Notes under the pieces: model-generated
Told to the model about the DNA's origin: nothing
What the model saw: the letters and a program-made list of their open reading frames with translations, nothing else
The model's database searches: none
Origin: Ashinkailepas kermadecensis
Lineage: Eukaryota; Arthropoda; Thecostraca; Neolepadidae
NCBI GenBank assembly: GCA_034440615.1
Contig: JAOTOM010005150.1
Span: forward strand, 349,501 to 413,500
Direction of reading: 5' to 3'
Length of the DNA stretch: 64,000 nucleotides
Translations under genes and position numbers: made by a program
Shown here: one piece after another, positions 33,901 through 42,428 of the stretch
How the letters are laid out: the number at the start of each line of letters is the position of its first letter
Numbering within the stretch: the stretch's first letter is position 1

Positions 33901-36900
33901 CGGTGACGCGACCCGTGACCTGACCGCGCGGCCCCGTCACTGACCTGGCCGTCTGCAGCAGCAGCACCGTGTTCTCGCCCTCGTATGTGACGCCGGCCGT
34001 GGCGTAGGCGTACAGTGACGGAAAACGCGAGGCGGTCATGTAGCCGTAGCCGCCGCACGCCAGCCGAAGCGTCTCGATGGCCGCGCTGCAGTCGTTGGTG
34101 ACCAGCGCCTTCAGGCAGCACGCGAGCGCGTGCAGCTGCCCGTCCAGCACAGCGGCGTCATCAGCCAGGCGAGCACCGTCACCGGTCAACATGGCGCGGC
34201 GTTGGCAAAAGCAGTTAATGCCATTGGTCATGCCAGTGCTTTAAATTGTTTCTAACCAGTCACCAGCATCCATGGCAAATCCAGCCAGCAAATGAAAATA
34301 TCAGTTGCGAAATAAGCTTATTGAATTCTTGACAAAAGAACATTAACACGACAAAGAGAAGACATTCAACATGTTGCCTAATACCTAGATAATAATAATA
34401 ACGAAGTATTCCAAGCTCAACTATTGAGCGTATGTGTACGCGCACGACAGAAATAATTTACTTCTACTACGATCAACATTGCGAGCAACCACCAAGATGA
34501 TCTTCAGTTTGGAACGGACAGGGCTCCAAATGATGAAGCGTCATCTTCTTAAACGAATCAATGATTTGTATTTGAATTGAAAACTGAAAATTAATTAACA
34601 CAATATACCCTGGCATTTATCTTCAGTATTCCTGACAAAAAATGGTCGGCTTCGCGCATCAGTTCCTTACCTCACGACAAATCGGACCTAACCTCAAACA
34701 GGATGAAGTCAAAGCCAGCATATTCCACCCCTACCCAGCCAATTCACCCCCATTTTGCCAGTTAAAACTATCGAACGGAATTATGACATTACAACGGCCA
34801 CCCAGCGATACGGCAAGGGGCGGTTACCGGAGTTTCGTTCGTGTTCCGGGGAGTTTCGTCCATGTTCAGCACGAGAAAGCCACCGAACGACTGGCTGTCG
34901 GGAGCACGGGCGGTCGTGGTTACCTCTGGCAGGAGCGCCATGTCACCTTCGCGGACCTCGCTGGTGACATGCGTGTGCGTCTCCCAGAGGCGCATCGTGG
35001 CGACGCGAAGCACGTAGCAGGCGGCGACGTGCGGTAGCACCTTCAGCAGCTGGGTCTGGAACGTTATGATCTGGGGCTCCTGGTCACTGCGGAACAGACG
35101 GCCGCCAGGGTCAACACAGCCGTGTCAGGGTCGACACAGCGGTGTCATGACCGATACAAGCGCTACAGGATGAACACAACGGCATCCGAGATCACTACGG
35201 GGGTATCGAGTTGGAGACAGGTGGGTGATACAGCAGCATACAACTTCATCCTTCCTTGCCCTCTGATCCCGAACCACTTATTAATGTCATGCCCGTCTTC
35301 CCTGATCACAGCTTGACTTTTCGTGACCCCAGAATTTATCGGATTTGAGCTGTCTAGTCTCCAATGTTCTCCAATTATCCGGACCTCAGCTACCCCTCGT
35401 CCCTGACACACTCACACCACCCTATCGTGTAGCTGATCACTACAACTCTGGTTGTGCCTGCCTCCTAACTTAGTCTGGCCCGGGCTGTCCATAGCCTCAG
35501 ACTTACTCTGATCCGGGCTGCCCTGGCCTGACTTACTCGAGCCTGGGCTATCCCTGGCCCCTGACTTACTCTGACGCTGGTTGTCCTTGATCCCTGACTC
35601 ACTCTGACGCTGGCTGTCCTTGCTCCCTGACTTACTCTGGCCCGAGCTGTCTCTGGTCCCTGACCTATTCGGGCCCGGGCTGTCCCTGGTCCCTGACTTA
35701 CTCGGACCCGGGCTGTCCCTGACTTACTCGGGCCCGGGCTGTCTTCTTTTCGGCGGTTCCCTGTCCTTTTGACGCGGGCGGGCTGTCCCTGACCCCTGAC
35801 TTACTCGGGCCCGGGCTGTCCCTGGCGGCGCACCACGCTGAAGCGGGCGGCGATGACGGCGGCGATCTGCAGAGCGTCGACCGTGTCGCGCGCGATATTG
35901 ACCCGCGTCATCACCATGGTGCCGTAGCTGAGCTTGCTGTGTGCCGGCTCCGTGTAGGTACCGTCCTGACAGCCACAGCACAGTGTAGGTACCGCCCTGA
36001 CAATCGGGTCACAGTGCGGGCAACGCCCTGACAACCAGATCACAGCTTAGGCAAAATACTGACAGCCAGATCACAGCTTAGGTTGGTTTGGTTTGTTATT
36101 TGGGTTTTAGGGCGCATCGACCAGGTTTGGATTTAGCCCATAGCTTAGGCAACCTCCTGACAACCAGATCACAGCTTAGGCAAAATACTGACAGCCAGAT
36201 CACAGCTTAGGCAACCTCCTGACAACCAGATCACAGCTTAGGCAAAATACTGACAGCCAGATCACAGCTTACGCAACCTCCTGACAACCAGATCAAAGAC
36301 TAAGCAACGTCCTTCAGCCACGACACAGCGTAGGCAATCTTGATAACCAGATCAGTGTAAGTAACGTCGTTATGCCTGATTTACAAGAACGCACGTCTTT
36401 GAACTATAAGTCACTTTGATCTCGTGAGCACACATATGACCTAAGCTTAATGATGTCTCTTCGAGGTCTTTGTGCTCAAGTAAAACTCATCAGCGCTCAT
36501 GAGACCTTAGATGATGCTGGCTGATGGATTGCCGGATGATGCCGGCGACCTCCACAGGAAAAAATTACCCGGGGCATTCCCCCGCGGCCGCTTTTAACAA
36601 AACAAAGGGGGGCCCCACCAAAAAAAGGAAACAACCAACACCCCCAACAAAAAAAAAAAAAAGAGCCATCCATGCCACGACCCACATACGGAGAACTCAC
36701 CATACGGATCGATGCCGGCGACCTCCATCAGGTAGCAAGCCATATACCCAGGTACGGAGGCCATCCATTGCCCAGGAGGCAGCATACGAGCCATCCATAC
36801 CCACATACGTAACACAGCGGTGTGCGACCCACATACGGAGCAAGCCATCCATGCCCACGACCCACATACGGAGCAAGCCATCCATCCATGCCCACGACCC

Positions 36901-39900
36901 ACATACGGAGCAAGCCATCCATGCCCACGACCCACATACGGAGCAAGCCATCCATGCCCACGACCCACATACGGAGCAAGCCATCCATGCCCACACCACA
37001 TACGGAGCAAGCCACCATCCATGCCCACGACCCAATACGGAGCAAGCCATCCATGCCCACGACCCACATACAAGCCATCCATGCATGCCCACGACCCACA
37101 TACGGAGCAAGCCATCCATGCCCACGACCCACATACGGAGCAAGCCATCCATGCCCAAGCCAAAATAGCAGACAATTACGGCAGATGTCAACACCGATAG
37201 ATATACTTGCAGACAGACGTCACCAACTTTGCGGAAAGACGGATTCGTAGCTGATGTGATAGCCATCTTTACAGACCAGGTTCTATAGAGGACCCCCGTG
37301 CTCAGTAGATTGACCCTGCAGCAGCCACATCCCCTCTCACTAGCAGGTAGCCACTGCCCGCAGCGGTACCTCACCTCATCCACGCGGGCATTCCTCATCA
37401 GCATGTGGTTGAGAGGCACCTTGATGTGGTCAAAACTCAGGTAGCCGTTGTTGAGTGTGTTCTGTCCAAGTTTCGGGCCAATCTCGCCCACAGTTACGCC
37501 TGTAACGATGTAAGAAGCGTGTATATAAATATCAATTGGTTTTACATTCACATTCTTCATCAGATGTCACCAGCAGGTATCCAGTCACGCGCCCGCGAAT
37601 TATTTCCAAAGGAAAATGTCGAGTTTTGCCATATATTCCAGTGTGAGGTCATTTTGTTGATAGCTTCTTCCGCCAATTGGTGGTCGGCGTATCCAGAAAT
37701 CGAGCAGTTATCAGCGTTCCCGCGAAAGACCTCAACGGCGGCCCTGTTGTCCACGTTCCCTGAACTTGCCGCATGTCCCCGGCTTGCTCCGGGCGCCCGG
37801 GGCCATTGCCGCGTGCCCAGGGCTGGAAAACCGGGCATAGACCGGTGTGACCGAGTCCCAGTGTCACCTGGCAGGGGCCGGTGGGTGTCCAGGTCGCGCA
37901 GCTGCACCATGAAGGGCTGGATGCCGCAGCAGCGGCCGGACGTGAACAGCCGTGCCATCACCACGGCGTAGTTGGAGCTGGTGCCCAGACCGCCCGGCCA
38001 CCACTTGGCCGCGCTCCGGTCAGGTGTGTGCAGATCAAACGTGCGCGAGCTCGGGTCATACGTGGCTGTGGTGCGCAGGCCGCGCACGAACGTGCCATGG
38101 CTCAGCTCCGTCTGTCGGTTACACGACACATGTTCGCATGGATACAAGTTGGTCGGGCGAAAAGTTAAATGATAAACAGCTTTCAGGAAGGGAAGATGGT
38201 AGGTCAGACAGTTTGCATAGCACAAATACGTCCAAAAAGGTCACATGTCAAATGAGTCAAGATATTTGCCGAAAGCGAGAAATTGGCTGCACCTCAAGAT
38301 CGTAATGGAAAAAGCATATTTAGTATATATCAGTACCCATGCCCCCGGCATATCAGGAATCTTTTCTCATTAAATTTTGCTGACGTACTTTCGCCTACAT
38401 TACGTTATCACGAATGCACTTTGTAGTGAATTTACCAGACGATCTTTATCTTAAACGAACCATTCGGCACGAGAACCCTCGCCTCCACGTGCTTTTGTCC
38501 TCACGTAGTTGGCTTCGAATAACTATAAGCTTTACATTTTGGCATTCAGCTGTTTTTCGTGCTAGATTTGTGTTCCCATCGAGCTAAAGACAACGTACCG
38601 TCAGTGTCGGTGTCCCATAGCTAACCTGGGCATAGGTGCCTATGATGCGGCCGTTGTACGCGTCTCCCAGCCAGCGGTCCAGTTGGTCGTCGTCAGCCTG
38701 CCCCATCAAGGTGGGCATGAACATCACCTGATGCACCGTGATGGGGTTCCCGTCCGGGGTTGTAAATCCGGACACGGTGTGACTCATCACCCGGCTGTAA
38801 CGACATTGCCCAGCTGTTGACACATTCACAGCTGCAACACTTCCCAGCTGTAACGTAGTACTGCGGTAGCGGCATCGCCCAGCTCTTAAGACACATTCAA
38901 GACTGTAGCGTCATTACCGGGATGTAGCGACATTCCCTGGGCCCAGGACTGAACTTAGCTTGAACTCCTGAACCTAGACAACATTATCTTCGATTCGCTA
39001 AAGTTGGAGAGCGAAGTTAGCAATTTGAATTGAAAGTAGTACTTTCTAGTCCTGGAGTACACAGCAGGTTTTTCTGATGTAATTATGAAGAAGCTTGAGA
39101 AGTATCAAAGTACGTGGGGCACACCACTAGTCTCCTCCACAGCCATGCACCAATGTACCAGGCATATATAACTAGAGACTGGCTACTACCGGAACAAAAG
39201 TCAAACAATGAGGATACATTGGCCTTGGTGCTCCTTTTTTGTCAGAGTGGCATGGCAAGCTTGGGTTAGTTCAGACTTCCATCTGCAACAAAGGATGGGA
39301 GAGCTTTCTGGAAGGCACAGCGCACTGGACGACACAAATCCGAGACAGGGCTGCTTTTGAGGCCAGCCGAGTGCAGTGCTGGCCCTAGCTGAAGGAAATC
39401 CAGCACTAGCCCGGTCAGCCTGGCGTCACCTGAGCTCTCTGACGTCCATTCCTTCCTCGCTCATGAGCTGCAGCGTCACCAGCGCCCGCTCCATGTTGTA
39501 CTTGTACTTCTCTTCGTGACTCATGTACGCCGTCGGCCGTGTTCGACTCAGCACCGGGTGATTGAGCACCTTCGACCCTGACGGTCGCACACGCACCACG
39601 TCACAAGGCAATGCCAGCGTCACTAACATGCAGAGCAGATGAGCGTGGGCGGTCGTGTCGGATGTGCGTTCTGCTGTTGGTTTTCAGCTTCCAATCCAAA
39701 TTCAACCCTGGTTAGACATGGTTTGGAGCAGCACATTCGTTTTCAGTTTCATTGAGAACAGCCACATGGTATTATGTAGCAATGTTCGTCCACTAGTTTG
39801 CACATCTCCCAATTGACGAATACATGAAGAGCACAATTGGCGGTTATTGCTGTTGCACCGAGGTGGCATTACCGGTGCCGGTCGGCATCAACAATACGAA

Positions 39901-40330
39901 GCAGTTATCGAACATGCATGGTGTATGTACACTTCCATTATTTTGCACACTTAGAGCATCAGCCTCATTCCGTGACATTTCTACTCCAAAAGCGAAATTG
40001 TAACACATTACTTTTGTAATCCAAAGACATCCCGTTTTAAACCATCCCTATGCATACCACCAATTCAATGTACATCGGTCAATAAGGATCTATTTTCACA
40101 TGTGGGACACTGCGAAGAAAACCAAAATGTTCTCCGGGTTTTGAATTACATATTTGTCTCTTGAGGCGAGTTTCATCAGGGCCACCGTCGATGAAGTTTG
40201 TCATCTCTTCGATATCGAATGCTGGAGAAGACCTCTCCACGGCCAAATCCGGGTTCTGCCATTTCTCTTCAGAGTCAGAATTTTCCATGTTGAATTGGAA
40301 AGTACTTGCTCTTCGCTTTCCTGGAGGCAT
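27848..40330 (-). CDS. ACOX1: Peroxisomal acyl-CoA oxidase, 12 exons (spliced gene span)
   Basis: Spliced model, minus strand: 40330-40150, 39577-39430, 38794-38626, 38111-37868, 37499-37375, 35965-35805, 35086-34924, 34135-33945, 33072-32829, 32515-32369, 28768-28605, 27941-27848. All introns begin GT and end AG, every junction keeps phase, and the sum is 676 codons plus TAG (ACOX1 proteins are about 660). Family landmarks in order: NPDLAVERSS (N-terminus), MFMPTLMGQ, IIGTYAQTELSHGTFVRGL (FAD contact), KWWPGGLG, VTVGEIGPKLG, DGTYTEPAHSKLSYGTMV, LACGGYGY, and TYEGENTVLLLQTAR with the catalytic-base Glu at about 449. The C-terminus ARL fits a type-1 peroxisomal signal. The enzyme oxidises acyl-CoA to trans-2-enoyl-CoA with FAD and passes electrons to O2, giving H2O2, the first step of peroxisomal beta-oxidation. 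Five introns and the 3' end carry boundary-derived minisatellites. The ACOX1-type assignment over ACOX2 is likely, not certain. Confidence 0.93.
28050..28300. mobile_element. hAT-like MITE, copy with 8-bp target duplication, in ACOX intron 11
   Basis: The termini are CAGGTACGGATCCAG and, inverted, CAGGGTCGGATACAAG. The flanks are AGCGTGGG (28042-28049) and GGCGTGGG (28301-28308), seven of eight identical, as expected for the 8-base duplication of hAT elements. It holds two internal copies of a GGGGCGCxTCTGGCTG block. No coding region. Confidence 0.8.
28605..28768 (-). CDS. ACOX1: Acyl-CoA oxidase exon 11
   Basis: The acceptor GTGTGGCAG|TACGGC lies at the edge of the intron 10 array. It reads YGGLTAADVLLNREKLLTLL, IPLTDAFDLPDRLVGSTLGA and WDGDVYR, ending in phase 2 at CGCAG|GTCAGT. 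It aligns with [23 protein letters not shown] of ACOX1. Confidence 0.92.
28769..31700 (-). repeat. 24-26-bp minisatellite in ACOX intron 10, over 100 units
   Basis: About 2.9 kb of units reading, on the minus strand, GGCTCACTGCTGGTGTGTGG followed by CAGTAT. The unit abutting exon 11 supplies the real acceptor (GTGTGTGGCAG|TACGGC). Each unit therefore repeats a branch-like CTCAC, the CAG acceptor and the first exon bases. Units of 24 and 26 bases alternate irregularly. A longer block at about 29950 recurs 890 bases later at 30841. Long open frames on both strands are artefacts of the array. Confidence 0.95.
31701..32368. other. Remainder of ACOX intron 10; no repeat recognised
   Basis: Unique AT-rich intron sequence between the minisatellite and exon 10. 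I see no gene on either strand. Confidence 0.5.
32369..32515 (-). CDS. ACOX1: Acyl-CoA oxidase exon 10
   Basis: Acceptor GGACAG|GCG, reading AHCRYYVVSSFADVVAKLAT to ASRNEGDFVT, aligns with AHCHYVVVKLF...NAGDFL of ACOX1. The donor ACG|GTCAGA is chosen because it keeps phase with exon 11; it is the least certain junction of the model. Confidence 0.85.
32640..32800. repeat. About 20-bp tandem repeat in ACOX intron 9
   Basis: Units of the type GTTGACAGATAACGCCTGTC with ACC, about seven copies of irregular length. On the minus strand the word CACGGTGACAG resembles the exon 9 donor ACG|GTGAGC, but the likeness is weak. Confidence 0.7.
32829..33072 (-). CDS. ACOX1: Acyl-CoA oxidase exon 9
   Basis: The acceptor GGCCAG|GTAC completes Arg and leads into YLVKVANELVPP, then the C-terminal helical domain (RVLEVAARLRQDRQRL) to NASLVALVNTAT at donor ACG|GTGAGC. 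Confidence 0.9.
33400..33944 (-). repeat. 71-bp donor-bearing array in ACOX intron 8, interrupted by a MITE
   Basis: The donor word CCAGGTCAGTGAC of exon 8 recurs at exactly 71 bases (33936 and 33865 on the plus strand), and the flanking ACCTGG word again 71 bases on (33801). Further diverged units lie at 33400-33592, beyond the MITE at 33593-33785. Each unit also carries GGTCAGGTCACGGGTCGCGT. Confidence 0.85.
33593..33785. mobile_element. hAT-like MITE in ACOX intron 8
   Basis: CAGGGGCAGATCCAGG at the left, ATCCGCCCCTG at the right. The flanking octamers GTGACCCA (33585-33592) and ATGACTCA (33786-33793) match at six of eight positions. The insertion splits the 71-bp array, so it is younger than the array. 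Confidence 0.8.
33945..34135 (-). CDS. ACOX1: Acyl-CoA oxidase exon 8 (catalytic Glu)
   Basis: The acceptor GGCAG|CTG leads into LHALACCLKALVTNDCSAAI, LACGGYGYMTASRFPSLYAY and TYEGENTVLLLQTA. The first Glu of EGENT (about residue 449) is the family's catalytic base. The donor CCAG|GTCAGTGAC is repeated with a 71-bp period in intron 8. Confidence 0.95.
34924..35086 (-). CDS. ACOX1: Acyl-CoA oxidase exon 7
   Basis: The acceptor CCGCAG|TG leads into DQEPQIITFQTQLLKVLPHV, then THVTSEVREGDMALLPE at donor GAG|GTAACC. It aligns with the ITFQTQQYKLFPLLATAY region of ACOX1. Confidence 0.93.
35440..35804 (-). repeat. About 33-bp array of the exon 6 donor in ACOX intron 6
   Basis: On the minus strand the exon 6 end GGGACAGCCCGGGCCCGA and its donor GTAAGTCAGGG recur about ten times in the first 360 bases of the intron, several copies exact across the junction. 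The far copies are degraded (CTGACGCTGG type on the plus strand). Confidence 0.9.
35805..35965 (-). CDS. ACOX1: Acyl-CoA oxidase exon 6
   Basis: Acceptor GTCAG|GACGGT, reading DGTYTEPAHSKLSYGTMVMT to ARFSVVRRQGQPGP, ends in phase 2 at CCCGA|GTAAGT. Both its acceptor (35966-36330) and its donor (35440-35804) are repeated in the adjoining introns. Confidence 0.93.
35966..36340 (-). repeat. About 31-bp array of the exon 6 acceptor in ACOX intron 5
   Basis: Upstream of exon 6 (TGTCAG|GACGGTACCTACAC) the next unit reads TGTCAGGGCGGTACCTACAC. Further units decay to TTGTCAGTATTTTGCCTAAG. About ten units. A SINE fragment has been inserted at 36083-36141. Confidence 0.85.
36083..36141 (-). repeat. 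SINE family B fragment inside the intron 5 array
   Basis: GTTATTTGGGTTTTAGGGCG is the family B 3' end in reverse orientation. The octamer AGCTTAGG flanks it on both sides (36075-36082 and 36142-36149); as it is also part of the array unit it is weak proof of target duplication. Confidence 0.6.
36820..37160. repeat. 33-bp minisatellite in ACOX intron 5
   Basis: About ten units of CATCCATGCCCACGACCCAC plus ATACGGAGCAAGC. Some units lack parts. It lies about 210 bases downstream of exon 5, and only the word GTGGATG/CATGGATG faintly recalls the exon 5 donor. Confidence 0.9.
37375..37499 (-). CDS. ACOX1: Acyl-CoA oxidase exon 5
   Basis: The acceptor TTACAG|GC completes Gly and leads into VTVGEIGPKLGQNTLNNGYL, then VPLNHMLMRNARVDE at donor GAG|GTGAGG. 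It aligns with the TVGDIGPKFG...NGYL region of ACOX1. Confidence 0.95.
37868..38111 (-). CDS. ACOX1: Acyl-CoA oxidase exon 4
   Basis: Starts TELSHGTFVRGLRTTATYDP and includes KWWPGGLGTSSNYAVVMARL and CGIQPFMVQLRDLDTHRPLP; it ends in phase 1 at donor CCAG|GTGACA. This is the best conserved part of the FAD/acyl-CoA pocket. Confidence 0.95.
38626..38794 (-). CDS. ACOX1: Acyl-CoA oxidase exon 3
   Basis: The acceptor GTTACAG|CCGG leads into RVMSHTVSG and on to ITVHQVMFMPTLMGQADDDQ, ending GRIIGTYAQ at donor CAG|GTTAGC. The acceptor is repeated in degenerate form upstream at 38795-38935. Confidence 0.92.
38795..38935 (-). repeat. Degenerate array of the exon 3 acceptor in ACOX intron 2
   Basis: Minus-strand copies of the form ATGTCGTTACAGCCGGG, ACGTTACAGCTGGGAAGTG, GACGCTACAGTC and TGTCGCTACATCCCGG precede the real acceptor GTCGTTACAG|CCGGG. 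About six decayed units. Confidence 0.75.
39430..39577 (-). CDS. ACOX1: Acyl-CoA oxidase exon 2
   Basis: The acceptor CCGTCAG|GG leads into SKVLNHPVLSRTRPTAYMSH and a helical segment ending EEGMDVREL. The donor CTCAG|GTGACG leaves phase 2. It corresponds to the helical N-terminal domain of acyl-CoA oxidases. Confidence 0.88.
40150..40330 (-). CDS. ACOX1: Acyl-CoA oxidase exon 1
   Basis: Codes for residues 1-60 plus one base, from the first ATG of the frame (40330-40328). NPDLAVERSS and FIDGGPDETRLKRQI align with the ACOX N-terminus. The donor is T|GTAATT; the split codon joins exon 2 to give the KRQIWSKVLNHP alignment. Confidence 0.88.
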
Positions 40331-40690
40331 AGAACAAGAGCTTGAATAAGTTAGATACAGACATGCAACATAAATACCAGGGATACATAAATACCAAGCC
40401 TTTTACCTCCACAAAACAACCCAAGGGATTATCTTTGGTTAGACTAGGCTTTTTAAGTTGGATTCTTTTATTTGAGATTATAAGAAAAAAGGAACTCGTC
40501 TTTCTTCAAAAGCAGGTTAGCAATGGTTAAGTTAGGATGGGTTAAAGTTTATTTTAATTTAGAAAATTAAGGAAAAAAGTATAAATCTTTATATTTTGGA
40601 GAAAATTGTGTCTTAAAGGGGAAGTTAAGCTAGGTTGTATTACATTTCTTTTTTACATTACGTTTTTTTGCATTATCTAACTCCAAGCCC
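40331..40690. other. 5' flank of the acyl-CoA oxidase gene
   Basis: The region upstream of the ACOX start codon is AT-rich with GGTTAGGxTGGGTTA words. No TATA box or defined promoter element stands out. Confidence 0.35.
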
Positions 40691-40699
40691 CTTTTAGGG

Positions 40700-41130
40700 G
40701 GGGGGGGAAATTATGCAATCTTGCTTGCCAACTGAAAGTTAAGTACTTGCAGAGGAAATGAGTGGTCACATCATCTTAATCATGGTCATAAATGTTTAAT
40801 TAAAAACATCCAATAATTAATCAAGCACCTTAAATCACAAATTTACCATTTTTTATATTCATTTTTTAAAAAGAATTCCATCTTCAATTTTCAAGGAAAA
40901 AAACATGAAGAAAGAGGTTAGGCTAGGTGAGGTTATGGCAGGCTTATTTCATTTAATATCATTCTTCACTGTATATTACCCCATTCAAAGTCCACTTTTG
41001 TGGTATTATCTTGTTCCCAAACTGAAAAGCAAGCATTTGCAATGAAGTGAGTGGTCACATTGTCTTAATCACATTATTAAGCATGGTGCTCAAACGTGTT
41101 CATCTAAAAATCTGGTTAATTGCCTAAAGT
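40700..41130 (+). repeat. AT-rich interspersed repeat, two tandem copies
   Basis: CAACTGAAAGTTAAGTACTT then GAAATGAGTGGTCACATCAT, and about 295 bases on CAAACTGAAAAGCAAGCATT then GAGTGGTCACATTGTCTTAA. TTAGG-type words lie between. Related copies lie at 18955-19100 (reverse) and 50040-50600. Confidence 0.65.
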
Positions 41131-42428
41131 GCAAATGTATGCCTTGGTCATGGTAATGTTTCCATCCAAAATAGAGATTTGAATAGTGCAGCTGTGGGCA
41201 GTGCCAGAACACTGCAAGTTGTTAGCAAGAGTAAGATACCCATGTTGTACTAACATAAAGCTTCCTTGGGATGTTAATGAATGCTGTCTTTCCACTAATC
41301 ACCCACACAACATTAATAACTGCTCTGAAAAAAAATCATCAGTTTTGATGCCCTACATCAGTATTATCGTGCTTTAGCCCATGCCATCTTGAGGGTCTCT
41401 TTCTGCCCCCCCCCCCCTAATGTTTTCTTCAAATAGTAACAAAAATTGAACATGGCAGTGCACCAAAATTTCACATACCTTTTACCACATCAATTTGACA
41501 TAGTGTGTGCAAATTTTGAGGTCAAGTCATCCAGTCACCAAGTTAATTAAGGTCAAGTGAGGTCACCTCCAAAAAAAGTTCAACCAATCATCACACTTTA
41601 ATGGTAAAGATATTTGAATTCAACTTTCAGAGCTTCCTTGCCTTGGAGGAAGCAACACAAAGCCCCAGAGGAATTTTTGAATGTATGTGTTTTTAATGAC
41701 ATTTTTGGCATATTTGCACATGAGGGATAAAATTGAAGTTTCTGGCTAAAGTAAGTACTTTTTATGAGGCTAAGTCAAATTAAAAGAAGATTTCTCAGTG
41801 TGCTCCAACCATTCAAAAAAACAAAAATGAAAAGGGGAGAAAATTTTGTAGGTGGTTTCAAACTCTACTCTCTGGGCACTTTCCAATGACCTCTTACGTT
41901 TTTGTGTGATGCTTAGCTTGGAGATTAGAGGAGCCTATAATGACCCTGAAACAGGGTGTGATGATCTGACCAGGAAGACTGGTCAAGTTAAGGTATTTGA
42001 AAGACGAGCTTTACACACATTGTACCTCCAGGAAGTTATGTTTGTTTACATTAGGTTAGGTTGTTTTTTTTCCAGAAAAAAATCTGATTTTTTAAAGATT
42101 ATTCTAACAAAAATGTTTTTCTAAAGTAAAAAATTTGGGAAAATGCATGATGTAAAAAAATTTTTTTAATCATTTTCACATTATTGTGCCGTAAGGTATT
42201 CATGACACAAATAACACATTTTACCTCTGTGAAGGAGGCAAGCAAAGGGGTTAGGATTTGTGTTAGCACTTTAAAAATAAAAATTGACAAATTTATTTTC
42301 ACTAAAGAATTCACCCTGCATGACCCCATCCCCTTACATGCACACAATGGACAAGTAGGTTGGTCCAGGGATGCACAAACAATATAGGAATCAATGTAAG
42401 AAAAAGCTGTGTTAGGTGTTAATTTGGG
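41131..42428. other. No gene recognised
   Basis: AT-rich spacer with homopolymer runs. I see no coding or RNA feature. Confidence 0.4.

Noticed and set aside
36594..37560. 287-codon minus-strand frame ending in Met/Asp/Gly-rich repeats
   Set aside because: Its first part is real acyl-CoA oxidase exon 5 (37499-37375) but the frame then runs into intron 5 and its 33-bp array.
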